Source: Armigeres subalbatus (lineage: Eukaryota > Arthropoda > Insecta > Diptera > Culicidae). Taken from it: a stretch of 64,000 nt of DNA. The notes beneath the pieces were generated by a model, which was given only the letters and a program-made list of their open reading frames with translations, searched no databases and was not told where the DNA came from. Location: assembly GCF_024139115.2 (NCBI RefSeq), contig NW_026943245.1, positions 62,001 through 126,000 of the forward strand, read 5' to 3'. The translations under genes and the position numbers were made by a program. Shown here piece after piece: positions 22,480 to 34,439 of the stretch (within the stretch, counting starts at the first letter, position 1; every line of letters begins with the position of its first letter).

Positions 22480-25195
22480 ATTTGATAACCTAACTACTAT
22501 GTACACTAATATTTACAATAAGAAATTTGATAACCTAGATTGGAACTAGCGCCCTAATTGGAGCCTGATCCGAATGCAAGCAACGGACCCTAAACTTTTC
22601 TTTACACTCACCAAAGCGTTCATGTAAGGTTTTATTCCGGCCAGACGGTGGACCTCGGATGTTCTTGTCCTGGGAGGGTGTTGAGGATCATCCTCAGGAA
22701 TTTGTTTTGGACCCGTTGAAGTTTGAGGTGGTGGGTTTTAGTGCAGCTCTCCCAGACCGGCATGCCATATTCGATCACAGGGAGGATGATTTGCTTGTAG
22801 ACAGCAAGCTTATTTTTCAGGGACAATGACGACCGGCGGTTGATCAAAGGGTACAGTAGTTTCAACAAGACGTTACACTTTGTCACCGTTTTGTCAACCT
22901 GTTGCCTGAAAATAAGCTTGCTGTCGAGGGTCAAGCCAAGGTAGCCGGCCTCGTTGGCCCATTCCACGGTCGTGCCATTGAGGATGATTTTACAGTCCCC
23001 AGGCGGAACAAGTTTAGGGGATTTGGAGTGGGGGGAAATGATGACCTGGGTCTTCGCCGCGTTGATACAGATCTTCCAGCTGGTGAGGTACTCTGTCAGG
23101 GCATCCAGGCCTCGTTGGAGTTTTGCCACTAGCGCTCTGATCACTCTACCGTTGTAGACGATGGATGTGTCATCTGCGAACAGAGACAGAATGCCGCCTT
23201 CTGGAGGTTCTGGCATGTCGGAGGTGAACAGATTGAAAAGCAGGGGACCGAGGATACTGCCCTGGGGAACGCCTGCGACGATGTTGTGCGCATTGGAACT
23301 CGCTCCGCTGATTGAGACCCGGAATGTCCTTGCCGACAGGTAATTGTTGATGATTTTCATTAGGTAGCTGGGAAGATTGTAGCGTTGTAGTTTGAACACC
23401 AGGCCATCATGCCATACATTGTCAAACGCCTTCTCGACATCGAGTAAGGCCATGGCGGATGCTTTTGAGACATACTTGTTCCGTCTGAGGACGTTGGTAA
23501 CTCGAGTCAGTTGGTGTACAGTTGACCGACCGCGTCGGAAACCAAACTGTTCCTCGAGCAAGATGTTGAGATTTTCGGCAGACTCAAGTAACCGATGATG
23601 AATAGCTTTTTCAAATAGCTTGGATAACCCTGAGAGAAGGCTGATGGGTCGATAACTTTTGGGGGAGGAAGGATCCTTCCCAGGCTTCCGGATGGGGATG
23701 ACTTTCGCTGACTTCCAGGACGATGGGAAGTAGCTAAGCCGGAGACACTGATTAAAGATCAGCGAGAGGTGCTCAAAGAACGGAGCACTCATGTGTTTGA
23801 GCTCGAGATTCAGGATGCTGTCGAAGCCTGGGGCCTTCATGTTCTTCGACGATTTGATATAGGCCGTCAATTCGTCAGCTGAGATCTCCAACTCCTCCGA
23901 GAAGTCGTTGGGAATCAAATGGATGTTGTTAGCATGCTCGTTGACGGCTGCTTCGTGTGGACTGACGATGTTCTGCCCAAGATTGTGTGAGCTGACGAAG
24001 TGACGACCTATTTCAGCGACCTTCTCTGCAGGAGTTATCAAGCGATCCTTAGAGCCATTATTGTCTAGTGGGATCAAAGGTGGAATGGGCCGAGGCTTGG
24101 ATTTTAGAATTTTGGTCTTTTTCTAGAACGGCTTAACATAATCTGGGAGAGTGCGGATCTTATTCGAGAAGTCGTTATTTTTGAGGTCCACCATTCTGGC
24201 CTTGATAATTTTTGTGATTCGATTGCAGCGTGCCTTAAGTTCAGGCAGTCCAGTACGCTGAAACTGCCTGCGAGTGACATTCCGCAATCGAATCAAATCT
24301 TTGGTGAGTGTATCGATGTTTAAGGAGTTGCTTACCTGCCGAGCCGTCGGTACGTGTTGCTCTCGGGCCGCCGTGATCGCCTCCTCGATAGCGCACAGCT
24401 GGCGGTCGATACTTTCCGGCGTCTCCGGACGCACCTCGTAGTCGACGGTGTTATCGACGCACTGCTGGAACCGCTGCCAGTTCACTCGGTGGTAGTTCCG
24501 CCGTAACTGCTGGTGCCGATTGACCGAGGAGCCCAGTTCCGCCACCACCGGATAGTGATCCGAACTGAGCTCCTGGTATACAACCGGCTGCGAGACGTGG
24601 TCACTCAGGTTTGTTATGTAGAGGTCGAGCGTTGCGTGGGCACCGGACCGACTCAGCCGAGTGGGGAATCCGGGCTCAGGATCGTGTAGTGGCCTTCCTC
24701 CATGTCGTTGCTCCAGATGGTGCCGTTTCGATTGCCGCGACTGTTGCCCCAGGCTTGATGTTTGGCATTCAAGTCGCCGGCAATGATATACTGGCCTTGC
24801 CTCCGCGTCAGCTTGACGATGTCCCTCCGAAGGGCAGCCGATGATCCATCGCCGGCTTTGGCTTGCGTTGGACAGTACGCCGCGATGAGCGCGATTGTGC
24901 CGACCGAAGTGGTGATTTCGACACCGATGGCCTCAATGACACTGAGCTGGAAACTTGGAAGCAGACGACAGTTGATGTTGTAGCGAAGAGCGATGGCCAC
25001 ACCACCTCCCCTGGTCGGCCGGTCGAGTCGCACGATGCGGAAGTCCGGGATGTTGATGTTCACCTCCGGTTTTAGGTGCGTTTCGGTGATGAACGCCACG
25101 TCTATTTCCTTCTTCTCAAGGAAATCCTTCAGCTCCATTATTTTGCTCTTGAGCGAGCAAGCGTTCCAGTTGACCAGGCCCACCCTAGCAGCCAT
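22480..25195 (-). pseudogene. Jockey LINE ORF2 (endonuclease and reverse transcriptase)
   Basis: The start ATG is at 25193-25195, overlapping ORF1 by 11 bases. The AP endonuclease has NWNACSLKSK, ITETHLK, AGDLNAKHQAWGN and SSDHYPVV, giving the expected Asn, Glu, Asp/Asn and His. A frame change near 24655 interrupts it. A TAG at 24123-24125 stands where Trp is usual before the linker KTKILKSKPRPIPP. The reverse transcriptase (24077-22632) is otherwise complete: KAPGFDSI, SYRPISLLSG, LLDVEKAFD, GVPQGSILGPLLF and the catalytic FADDTSIV. The last ~40 residues need frame changes. Confidence 0.9.
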
Positions 25196-26438
25196 TTTCA
25201 ATGATGAACATGCCAAGTGTGAAGACCTGGTCGAATCGGGTTTTGCAGCCGCGCAGTCGAGTGGCAAGCTGCGCGAAGATCGGCATCAGTTGCTCCGGAG
25301 TGTACAGCGGGGCAGATTCTTCCGGTGGGACGGCTTCGTTCTCCGACTGCCGACGGAACCCAGGAGGAGGAAGCGGGGGCCATTCGCTGGTGGATGGTGC
25401 CGACGATGCTGGAGCTTGGACCGATGCAGCTGCCGCTGCCAGTCGCTTGTGCGGCTGTAGCGGTGGGAGTATTGGAATCACACGACGGGGAGCCGGGATA
25501 GCTGGAAAGTTCACCTCGTTGATTACAGGAACACGGTTCTTCTTCGGAATGGTCCTGGTGGAAGCCTTCTTCCGGATTTCCAGGAACTCGGCTCGCTTTG
25601 GGCAGCCCTTTGTGGTGGCCCGATGTTTGTCGCCACAGTTGGCGCATTTGGGATCGGCCACCTGCGTCTTGTCACACACGTCAGTCGGATGAGGCTCGCC
25701 ACACTTGTTGCAGCACGGCTTCATGCGGCAGTTCCTGATGCCGTGCCCGAAGTTGAAGCAGTTGGTGCACTGCGTGACGTTGCGGTGCACTGGCCGATAT
25801 CGCTCCCAGTCAACGACGGTGTAATTTATAACGCCAACCAGCTTCAGGTCCTTCCAGGTAGTGGAACCGTGCTCCAGATGGATCAGGTAAAGCTGGTCGC
25901 GATATTTCCTCGCCTTGTCGTGACGAGCGATCTTGTGGACGGCTACTGGCTTCAGTCCGCAACTTTCAAGCTCTGCTTGGAGCTCTTCCTCCTTCATGTC
26001 GTGAAGTCCTCGCAGCAAGGCCTTGAGCGGCTTCGTGCCGGGGTGGTCATGAGTGTAGTACTCATACTTGTGGACCTCGAGGAACTCCACGACGGATTGA
26101 TGATGGTCCCTGTTGGCCGGCATCACTTTCACGCCCTCGCTGCAGAGCCGAAAAGTACATTTCAGCCCCTTAGCGATCAGCTGGCGAATTTTTGGTCGTA
26201 AATCCGGCGGATCGCCCTTCACAAACACGGGAGGGCACTTCTCCTTCCGCTCCGGTTGCACCTGCGGCAGCTGCGATTGCTGCTTCTTCCTCTTTTTCGG
26301 CGGATTGCCGGCGTCATCAAGCGGCAACGGCGAGAACACGTTGCTCTGCAAAAGCTGCTTTGAGGGGTTACCCGCGCCTCCAAGAGCAGTGCGCTTAGGC
26401 ACTTTTCCAGCGACCGAATCGGCCACCGAGTCTCCCAT
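25185..26438 (-). CDS. Jockey LINE ORF1 (gag-like nucleic-acid-binding protein)
   Basis: I chose the ATG at 26436-26438, giving MGDSVADS...; an in-frame ATG further upstream at 26510 would add a hydrophobic leader lying within the expected 5' UTR. The protein is about 417 residues with a basic, Lys/Arg-rich N-terminal third. In its C-terminal half there is a row of three zinc knuckles: CTNCFNFGHGIRNC, CNKCGEPHPTDVC and CANCGDKHRATTKGC. ORF1 proteins coat the LINE RNA. This frame is intact from end to end. Its stop overlaps the ORF2 start within atggctgctag, which suggests coupled translation. Confidence 0.85.
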   Translation of the reverse strand: MGDSVADSVAGKVPKRTALGGAGNPSKQLLQSNVFSPLPLDDAGNPPKKRKKQQSQLPQVQPERKEKCPPVFVKGDPPDLRPKIRQLIAKGLKCTFRLCSEGVKVMPANRDHHQSVVEFLEVHKYEYYTHDHPGTKPLKALLRGLHDMKEEELQAELESCGLKPVAVHKIARHDKARKYRDQLYLIHLEHGSTTWKDLKLVGVINYTVVDWERYRPVHRNVTQCTNCFNFGHGIRNCRMKPCCNKCGEPHPTDVCDKTQVADPKCANCGDKHRATTKGCPKRAEFLEIRKKASTRTIPKKNRVPVINEVNFPAIPAPRRVIPILPPLQPHKRLAAAAASVQAPASSAPSTSEWPPLPPPGFRRQSENEAVPPEESAPLYTPEQLMPIFAQLATRLRGCKTRFDQVFTLGMFIIENGC

Positions 26439-26536
26439 GACGGGTCCGGGAGAAAATAACGCCAACGCGACAAGCGAAAACGTAAACAGCGAAAGAACGA
26501 GAAAAAACACTTCGAAAAAAATGCGCGAGCAAAAAA

Positions 26537-26572
26537 CACGTCCGTACGTGTTGCTGTCTCGAACTGGAATGA
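26537..26572 (-). promoter_or_regulatory. Internal Pol II promoter, Inr plus DPE
   Basis: On the minus strand TCATTC matches the insect initiator TCAKTY, with its A at 26570. Taking that A as +1, GGACGT falls exactly at +28 to +33 and matches the downstream promoter element RGWYVT at all six positions. This is how Jockey-type LINEs carry their promoter inside the transcribed RNA. The six bases 26571-26576 outside the initiator may be extra non-templated or target bases. Confidence 0.8.
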
Positions 26573-26591
26573 TAGCTCTCGCATTTAGTTA

Positions 26592-26947
26592 AGACACCAA
26601 CTATATATAAGGTTTATATAGTCCGAAGTACCATTTTCTTCATAACTTTTAAACGCAATAACCGATCGTTATCAAATTCAATAGTGATCAAGAAGGCTTT
26701 GTCCCCTGTCGAATAAAACTTGTTGCGAGAAAATCGGTTGAGGATTGCTATACAAAAAGTTGGCTAACGTTTTTTATATAGCTTTTGTGCACACACATAC
26801 TCACAGACAGACAGACATGTGCTCAGTTTGTCGAGCTGAGACGATTGGTATATAACACTATGGGTCTCAGAGGCTTCTATAAAAAGGTCGTTTTCGGAGT
26901 GAAATGATAACCTTTCGATACAACTTCGTTGTACGGGAAAGGCAAAA
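26592..26947. repeat. Right part of the repeat interrupted by the Jockey element
   Basis: Begins directly after the right-hand target duplication and ends with gtacgggaaaggc. It includes a ca/cagacagacagac microsatellite near 26785-26815. Together with 22208-22297 it forms one element of about 450 bp that existed before the LINE arrived. Confidence 0.65.
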
Positions 26948-26989
26948 AAAAATGTTAATGTTAACTTTCCAGTAGGTAGTTTGATAAAG

Positions 26990-28240
26990 GCATGTGTCAC
27001 ACATAATTTTATTATTAATAAAAAAGTAAAAAGTGAAAAATGACAAAGGAGACGTAAAAAGTGCCAAGTGAGAAATTATAAGTGATGGGACGTGAGAAGT
27101 GAGAAATGGCAAAAGAGAAGTAAAATTCGATAATTGTAAACTTAAAATTGGGGTATAAGATATGCGCCGTGAGAGATGGGAGAAGCCAGAAGTGAGAGGA
27201 AGTGATAAGAATTAGGAATTGAAAAGCGATACGCAAGTATTCAGAAAAAAAGATATGAGATTTACGAAATGAAAAATAAGAAGTAGAAAGTTTTATATGC
27301 AAATGATAAGCAAGAAATGAAAAGCTATAATCGAGATGTGAGAAGTGAGTAATGAAATGAGAGAATTGGGAAGTTAAAATTGCTCATAGGGATATATGAG
27401 CATTGAGAAATAAGATGTGAGAAAAGAGAAGTGAAAATTAGAAATGGTGAGGTGAGGAATAAGTAAGTAATAATAAGTAAGCAAATTCAAGAAGTGAGGA
27501 AAGGATAAGTTTAAAGAAAGTACAGAAGTGAAAAAAAATGTGGGAAGAAAGGAGAATTAGTGATATTCGAGAAAGGAGGGAGGGAACTGAGAAGCAGGAA
27601 GTGAATTGTGAGAAGGGATAAGAAATAAGAAACAAAAAATAAAAAATTATAAAAAAGAAGTGAACAGTGTAAATCTGGTCCTATATCAGTTGCAGTAATT
27701 TGTGTGGAACATGAGTGCTGCTAGAGGAAATGTGAGAAGTGAGACGTAAAAAGGAAAAAATATTATGTGAGACATGAGACATAAGAAATGACTTATGAGA
27801 TAAGTGAGAAACAAGAAAAAGTAAAATGTGAGAATTTGTAATGAGAAATAAGAAGTTAGAAATGAAGAATATGAGATGAGACATAAAAAGTGACTTGTGA
27901 GAAGTGAAAATGTAAACTTAAAAGCGGGAAGCGTGAAGAGAAAAAATATATTCAGAAGCTAGACATAAGAACTGAAAAGTGAGAAGTGAAATTTTTAAGC
28001 AAGAAATGGTATTTCTATGAATGAGTAGAGCAAAAACCACAAATGAGAAAGAAGAAGTGAAGAATCGTGAAGCGAGGCTTTAGGTGCTATAAGTGAGATG
28101 TGAGAAATGAGGCATGGAAATTGGGAAGAAAGAAGTGAAATATGAAAAGCGAGCAGTTAGACACCTTAAGGGAGAAATTGTAGTCGTATATCTACGGTGG
28201 AGGCATTACATGAAGGAGACAAATGAACCACGAGTTGCAT
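26990..28240. repeat. Degenerate AAGTGAG-type array
   Basis: Purine-rich plus strand with loosely repeated gtgagaa/aagtgag/gaaatga heptamers over more than 1.2 kb. It has drifted much further than a young microsatellite. Open frames on the minus strand are Phe/Leu/Ser/His-rich artefacts. Confidence 0.8.
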
Positions 28241-28243
28241 CAG

Positions 28244-28520
28244 GGAGAACCTTTCATCGTTCACACCACGGAATTCGGACGACTGCGGTAGGCTGGCACG
28301 TAGCCAGAATGTTGGACAATAACATGGTGAAAATGGTTCTCGATAGCGATCCGTTGGGCACAAGAAGGCGAGCTGTGCAGCCTGCAAGGTGGATCGATCA
28401 GATGGAAGACGATTTGCGGCCCTTCCGCAGACTACGTGGCTAGTGACGTGCAGCCATAGACCGAGTTGAAAGGAGAAGACTTTTATGTACAGCACAGGCC
28501 ACCCCGGCCTTAGTTTTAAT
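28244..28520 (+). pseudogene. LINE A 3' tail, 5'-truncated copy
   Basis: Encodes a decayed version of the LINE A C-terminus (HVARMLDNNMVKMVLDSDP, then TRRRAVQPARWIDQMEDDL). It ends with the same 3' sequence (tgtacagcacaggcca...cggcctta) as the copies at 10.6 kb and 49.1 kb. It is embedded in the AAGTGAG-type array on both sides. Confidence 0.8.
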
Positions 28521-28529
28521 GCGAAATTA

Positions 28530-29745
28530 GATTGAAAAAATTAAAATTTAGAGGTGAAAAAATGTAAGTGTTGTAAAGTGAGAAATTGATCACGAAACGT
28601 GAGAAATGAGAAATGACATGTGGGAAGAGTGAAGTGAGAAGCAAGAGACGAGAAGCGGAGAAGAGACTACGATGGGAGAAGTGAGACACGTTAGCTGCAA
28701 AGTTTTATGTTTTGAGAAATGATAACCAAGGCATGAGAAGTGAGAATGAGATTTGAAAAATGAGAAACAAAGAGTGAAATATAGGAAGTGAAATGTAGGA
28801 ATTGAAAGGTGAGAAATAAGAAGTGAAGAGTAAGACACGAGACGTGAGAAGTGAGCAATGACATGTGAGAAAATAGAAGTGAAAATTGTGAAGGAAGTAG
28901 GAGATATGAGAATGAGATCTTAGAAGTGAGAAATGAAGTGTGAATTGCGAGAAGATTGTGAAATGAAAAGTGGGTAGTGAAAAGTGAAAAATGAAATTGA
29001 GAAGTGAGAAGTGAGACACGAGAACTAAACAATGAGAAAAAAATGCTAGAGTTGAGAATCGAGACGTTACAAATGAAAAGTGGGAAGCATGAAATGGTTT
29101 TTAGAGAATTAAAATACAATAAGTGAGAAATGAAAGTAAGCCAATTGTAAGGACGTGACCAGGTATACATCTATTTATGTATATGGAATAGATTGCTTAG
29201 TTGAGAATTGTATTACCACCTTCCTAGTAACAGTTTGGTTTTATGATGGTTTTATAATACTCTTGTAGGGTAAATTATGGACTTTAAGAACTTTATAAAA
29301 CTTAAAATGTTACCTGGGCCAATGTGTATGTTATGTTATGCTAAAAAACAACAAGGGAGAAATGAGAAGTTATAAGTAAGATGAAAGTGAAAAATGTGAA
29401 GAAAGAAGTGAAAATTGAGAAGCGTAAAGCGAGAATCGAGGAGCGATAAGTGAGATACGAGGAATGAGATATGGAAAACGAAAGGCAAGAAAGTAAAAAT
29501 GAGACGCTTCAAGGGAAAAACAAGAAGTGAAATGTGAGAATTGAAAAGTGAGAAGTGATTCACGAAGCATGAGAAATGAGAAATGACATGTGAGAGGAGA
29601 AATTTGAAGAGTGTGAAATGCGAAGCGGAACGTAAGCAGTGGAAAATAATTGAATTTTATGAGAACAGTGAGGAAAATATGTTAAAGGTTAAAAGTGAGA
29701 TGAGAAACAAATATGAAAATATAGAAGTTAGAAATAAGATAAGAG
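28530..29745. repeat. Degenerate AAGTGAG-type array with an embedded repeat tail
   Basis: Continues the array on the other side of the LINE A tail. At 29145-29345 it is interrupted by a non-array block starting taaggacgtgaccaggtatac, which also occurs at 58085-58215. That block ends in a tandem tatgt pentamer (about 29325-29340). Confidence 0.75.
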
Positions 29746-29904
29746 AGCTAAGAACGTGAACATAGAATAAACAATATCATCGTCATCATTTAATAATCTT
29801 GAGTTTCTTTCCCTCCTTTACAGCAACTTCTACTTCAGTTCTCTAATCCAACATTATTGTAAAGTAATTCAATCGTTGAATTATAAAACAATAGCTAAAG
29901 AAGT

Positions 29905-29995
29905 GTAGGTCTCCAGTAGCCTTGCAAGCAAAGGTATAGGACTGCCAATCCGGAGATGGCGAGTTCTATTCTCGGTCCGGTTCGGAACAGAAGAA
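29905..29995 (+). mobile_element. tRNA-like SINE head or tRNA pseudogene
   Basis: Has an A-box-like segment (gtagccttgcaagcaaagg) and a B-box-like one (gagttctattctc) at tRNA-like spacing. It is followed by A-rich DNA. The arms do not pair well enough for a working tRNA, so I take it as a SINE head. Confidence 0.45.
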
Positions 29996-31264
29996 GATGA
30001 AAATATTTTTATCGCCGACTACATAATCCACGATTTTTTTTTTTTGACAAATTTTAATAGCTTATTAGGAGTTACACACATTTCTTCATCAGCAAATGCG
30101 CTGATAACGAAGCGTTTGTGCAAAGCTTATTATTATATAGTCGACGACTTTCTAGTCATTGCTGATTTTCGGCCCGGTTGGCATCGTCCATCACTTCATA
30201 AAATAGGAAAGATTTATTTAAAAAGTTCAGAATAGTGAAACTAAGTCATTGCTTACGCTCATCTATATCTTCGAAATCTATGCATATATACTGTGTTACT
30301 GTTTGCTACTTTCAACCTAAACTGCGCCCCACCAGCCTCCAATTTCCAATATTGAACCGAGAAAATTCAAATCCGCTTCTCTTTTCCGGCGTTTTTTTCT
30401 CCTTGCCCACATTATTCGGGTCCGCGTCTAATGTAGCGATAAATTATCCTATAATATTTATTTGTGAGCACAGATTGTTCACCAGCTCCGAGAAGCTATG
30501 GGGACGAGGAAAGAAGCTTACCCAAGAGGCAGTGACTTTATGGCCTTCAAGTACCATGAAAACTATTTTCCATTTTCAAGCGGAGGTTTTTTTTCAATTT
30601 CAATCTGTATCAGTAGCTGCAGTGCGTTCATAATTGAAACGATTAGTATTTTTGAAGAGTTTTTTTTTTGAGGTCCTACTCCTACCCCATCATAAACTAA
30701 ATCATCCGAAGTGTTTTTTTTTCTATTTCTAGGACCTATGTAAACGAATCTACAAAATAAATGTGGCCGCTCATTAAAAATTGATGTCCTGAAATGATTG
30801 CCGACTCGGGATGGACCACGTTCATTATCGTGTTGTACTCTTTTGATAAATCGCTGATAATTAGTTTACGGGTGCGTGTTGTGTTGTGGCTGCTCTTGAA
30901 TTCCAGACTAATGTGAGTGGTGGCCGAATAAATGGCTAGACACATTGTATGTTGCTACCCTTGCATGATGTATTGGGGAGTGCTTTACCTTAAAATGCTG
31001 ACTTATTTATCATATCGTTAAACAAGCGTGATTGATTTTTTTTTAAGTTTCTAGCTTATTGAATTATTGTTCAATTTTTTCCCGGGAAACGTGAAATAAA
31101 ATATCAGTGCCGTCTTTCTGGTATTGCAGAAACTAGTCCATATTGTCACAGGACACAACGTGGCTGGTTTAAAAATTTGTTCGTTAATCAAAAATTTGTT
31201 TTGATTTTCTGTTAATAGCACTTAATTTATTTGTTACATTTGGCTTGAATGCCTTCAATGTGAT
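29996..31264. other. AT-rich intergenic DNA, no gene recognised
   Basis: Contains short T runs and small frames without recognisable motifs. Confidence 0.4.
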
Positions 31265-31683
31265 TTTTAATAGTCAATTTTTGAAGAATATGAAACATAA
31301 TAATATGAAAGTAAAAAAAATAAATAATAAAAATGGGAATATGAAAATATGAAAATAAAAAATATAAGAAAGATAACAATTTGAAAATAAAAGAATGAAG
31401 ATTTGAAATTATAATAAATATGAAAATATGATAACTTGAGAAAAGAAAATACAAATATATGAAAATACAGAAGTTTGAAAATATAAGCATATACAGGTAT
31501 AAAAATGTGAAAATGTGAAAGCATGGAAATATAAATCACCATAATGTGAACATATAAAAGTATTAAAGTATATAAATAAAAAAATATAAGAATATGGAAT
31601 ATATGATGATATAAAAACATTATAATATGAAATTATATATAATATAAAATTATATAAATATGAAAATACAAAAAAAAAATAAA
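31265..31683. repeat. AT-rich TATGAAAA low-complexity tract
   Basis: Loosely repeated atgaaaata/tataaaaat words over about 400 bp on the plus strand, ending at the MITE boundary. Long Phe/Ile/Tyr-rich open frames on the minus strand are composition artefacts. Confidence 0.8.
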
Positions 31684-31870
31684 TAGGGGGAAAGACGGCT
31701 TTGGCAGGTTTTGTTCTATTATTGGCAGGGGTTTTTGTCGACCAAATTTTATGAAATTTGGCCACAATATTCTTTGATATGCAAAGAATGTTTAGGCCAA
31801 ATTTGAGTCAGTCATAAAAAACCCCCTGCCAATAATAGAACAAAACCTGCCAAAGCCGTCATTCCCCCTA
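31684..31870. mobile_element. Palindromic MITE, 187 bp
   Basis: The arms are about 50 bp: agggggaaagacggctttgg... at the left and, reverse complemented, agggggaatgacggctttgg... at the right, with only a few differences. TA lies on both sides, consistent with a Tc1/mariner-type target. The close similarity of the arms suggests a fairly young insertion. Confidence 0.85.
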
Positions 31871-31929
31871 TGATGATTTTAGAATATTGAAACATAAACT
31901 ATGAAATATGAAAGTGTAATGTGAAATTT

Positions 31930-31985
31930 AAAAAAAATCAGATTAATCCATCTAGCGGCGATAACGCCTTTCTCGTGCATCATAA
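31930..31985 (+). repeat. Fragment of the CCATCTAGCG...GCCTTTCTCG repeat end
   Basis: Matches the end of the repeat at 22208-22297; another short copy lies at 36188-36235. No further part of the element could be followed here. Confidence 0.55.
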
Positions 31986-33180
31986 AATATATTGAAGAAA
32001 TCACATTAGAAAGATAAAAAAACACTTTAGGTGTTTAGGATCGCATAAACAAATAAAGGACAGCGTAAGGCCCCAATGACGCGTTGCGTGTGATATCAGG
32101 ATTATCTCCAATTAAACGGGCAGATATCTTCCTGTCTGGGCTAGAGGTATTTCAGGAGAAGAAGTACAAATCCTATTTTTAAAGAGATTTTTAAAGAGAT
32201 TTTTAAAGAGATTTTACGTACGAGTAGTATTGTAAGACGGCATAATATGCCCCTCCCCCTAAGACAATACCTATGACAACTGTTTACTTTTCAACGCAAT
32301 TTATGCAAACTATGTGTTATTCGGAAGTCGAAAAAATCGCCAATGCATTGCCTGTGAGTAGTCATATTAAAATATTATAAAGCTTTTATGGAAAATCTTC
32401 GTGAGAAAATGAATTTCAAAAAATGCCTGGGTAAAACGCCCCACCGTTACCACAGACGTTTCATAGCCTTATCTACATCATAATAAAAAGGTAACAAATC
32501 ATTATGTGCTTGACATTAAAAACCAACATAAATCCATTCAAGCTGGTTTGAATTACATTTCAATAGTTTCTATATAATTGTTTAGAAGTATCGATGTTTT
32601 TACATATTCTGAATCTGCAGGAAAAACTGAGCCGAACTCCAATTTTTCAGAATTTTTGAAGCCCCGGAACTATTTTTAATTTGCATTTTAAATTTATATG
32701 GGACTAAAAATTTGTTCTTATGCTGCATGGGCCAACTGTCATTCTATGAATGTTAATATCATTCTATCGATTGACATGGCTTATTGTTTGCTTTACAAAA
32801 ATGTAAATAAAAGGTTTACAAACAAAATAAAAATATGTTGGAGATCAGAAAAACATGCTCTTTATGTTAAACTATAAAAAAAACCTCTTATTTTTCTTTG
32901 CTAAACAAATCCATTTGGAAGGAACTGATGCAGGCTCACCACGCTTGTATTCATTTGATAAGGGCATATCGTCCTGAATACACTGCACAACTCGTTTTTT
33001 TTTCAGAAATTCTCAGAATTCAATACCTTAGGGAGCCACTGAGTTACACTCCATGGTTTTATACCAAAAGAAAAAAAAATCAATGAGGAATTTGGCCCCA
33101 ACCCTTTTGTTCACGGCACGAATCTTTTTCTGGCTGTTTTGGCCAAAAAACAATGTTTTTACCCCATTTTTACTCGTTAT
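31986..33180. other. No recognised gene
   Basis: AT-rich DNA with a small local triplication of tttttaaagagat (about 32178-32212). I see nothing else with clear structure. Confidence 0.4.
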
Positions 33181-33185
33181 ATATT

Positions 33186-34207
33186 TGGCCGGAAGGGTCG
33201 TTTGGCTGAAAGGGTCGCCCATTCAGCTCGTTTGGCCGAAAGGGTCGTTTGACCGAGAGGGTCATTTGGCTGAAAGGGTCGTTCAGTCGAAAGTTCAGTC
33301 TTCGGCTGAATAGAACATTTGGCCGAAAGGGTCATTAGGCCGAAAGTGGCATTTGGCCGATAGATTTATTAGGCCGAAAGGGTCATTTGGCCAAAAGGGT
33401 AATTTGGCCGAAAGGGTCATTCAGTCGAAAGGGTCCTTCGGCTGAATAGAACATTTGGCCGAAAGGGTCATTAGGCCGAAAGTGTCATTTGGCCGATAGA
33501 TTCATTAGACCGAAAGGGTCATTAGGCCGCTCACTTTTCACTTTTTATGTTTCTCTTCTCACTGTAGAAGTGAGAATAGCGAAATGAGTAGTGAGAAGTC
33601 TCACTACCCATTTCGCACTACTCACTTTTCACAGTGACAAGTGAGAAATGAGGAATAAGAAGTGAGACGTCTCACTTCTCTCGCTGTAAAAAGTGAGTAG
33701 TGAGATGTCTCACCTGACCCTTTCGGCCAAATGACCCTTCCGGATAAATAATCCTTTCGGACAAATTACCCTTTCGGCTAAATGGTCGTTTTGGCCAAAC
33801 AACCCTTTTGGCCAAATGACCTTTTCAGCCAAACGACCCTTTCGGCCAAATGACCCTTTCGACTAAATGACCCTTTCGGCCAAATGACCCTTTCGGCCAA
33901 ATGACCCTTTCGGCCAAACGACCCTTTCGACTAAATGACCCTTTCGGCCAAATGACCCTCTCGGCCAAACGACCCTTTCGGCCAAATGAACTATTCGGCT
34001 AAATTCGGCTAACTGACCTATTCGACCAAATGTCCCATTCGGCCAAACGACCCTTTCGGTCAAATGACCCTTTCGGCTAAACGAACGTTTCGACTAAATA
34101 ACCCTTTCGGCCAAATTACCCGTTCGGCCAAATGATCTTTTCGGCCAATTGACCTTTTCGGCTAAATGACCCTTTCGGCCAAATGACCCTTTCGGCCAAA
34201 TGACCCT
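33186..34207. repeat. Hairpin of inverted GGCCGAAAGGGTCATTT arrays
   Basis: The left arm (33186-33530) is a tandem array of ggccgaaagggtcattt (17 bp). The right arm (33717-34207) is the same unit in reverse complement. The centre (33531-33716) is AAGTGAG-type sequence that is itself palindromic (agtgagaagtctcact words). The plan is the same as at 14709-16550, but with a much shorter core. Frames translated from the array are not proteins. Confidence 0.85.
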
Positions 34208-34439
34208 TTGCAAAATAAACGACATGGAAATTAAACGTAAATTAACAAAATATGTATGGCTGAACATTCTTATTTAACGTCAACTAGAGATAACATAATT
34301 AGTTTTCCAATTACTATCAATTTGGTTGAACAGCCGTGATTATTACTTTATTTTCAATTTAAATCCCGTTTCTTTTTTACTTTCCTTGCGTTGACGAAAT
34401 GATGCCGTGGGTGCCTCATCCGAAATTCAAATGAACAAT

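Larger units (their letters stand above)
22298..26576 (-). mobile_element. Jockey-clade LINE, near full length
   Basis: A 15-bp direct repeat, tctcgcatttagtta, flanks the element (22283-22297 and 26577-26591). At the 5' end (right) there is an internal promoter, followed by ORF1 with three CCHC knuckles and an overlapping ORF2 with endonuclease and reverse transcriptase. That is the Jockey layout. The 4.3-kb length and preserved 5' end mean it was inserted essentially whole. ORF2 has a frameshift, a nonsense codon and a damaged C-terminus, so the copy is now inactive. The subfamily is not determined. Confidence 0.9.

Noticed and set aside
27000..29740. Possible CRISPR-like or regularly spaced repeats
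   Set aside because: The repeats are contiguous degenerate heptamers without unique spacers, in a eukaryotic setting.
33863..34063. 66-codon open frame on the minus strand
   Set aside because: Translated GGCCGAA array giving a repeated Gly-Phe-Gly-Arg-Lys pattern; repeat artefact.
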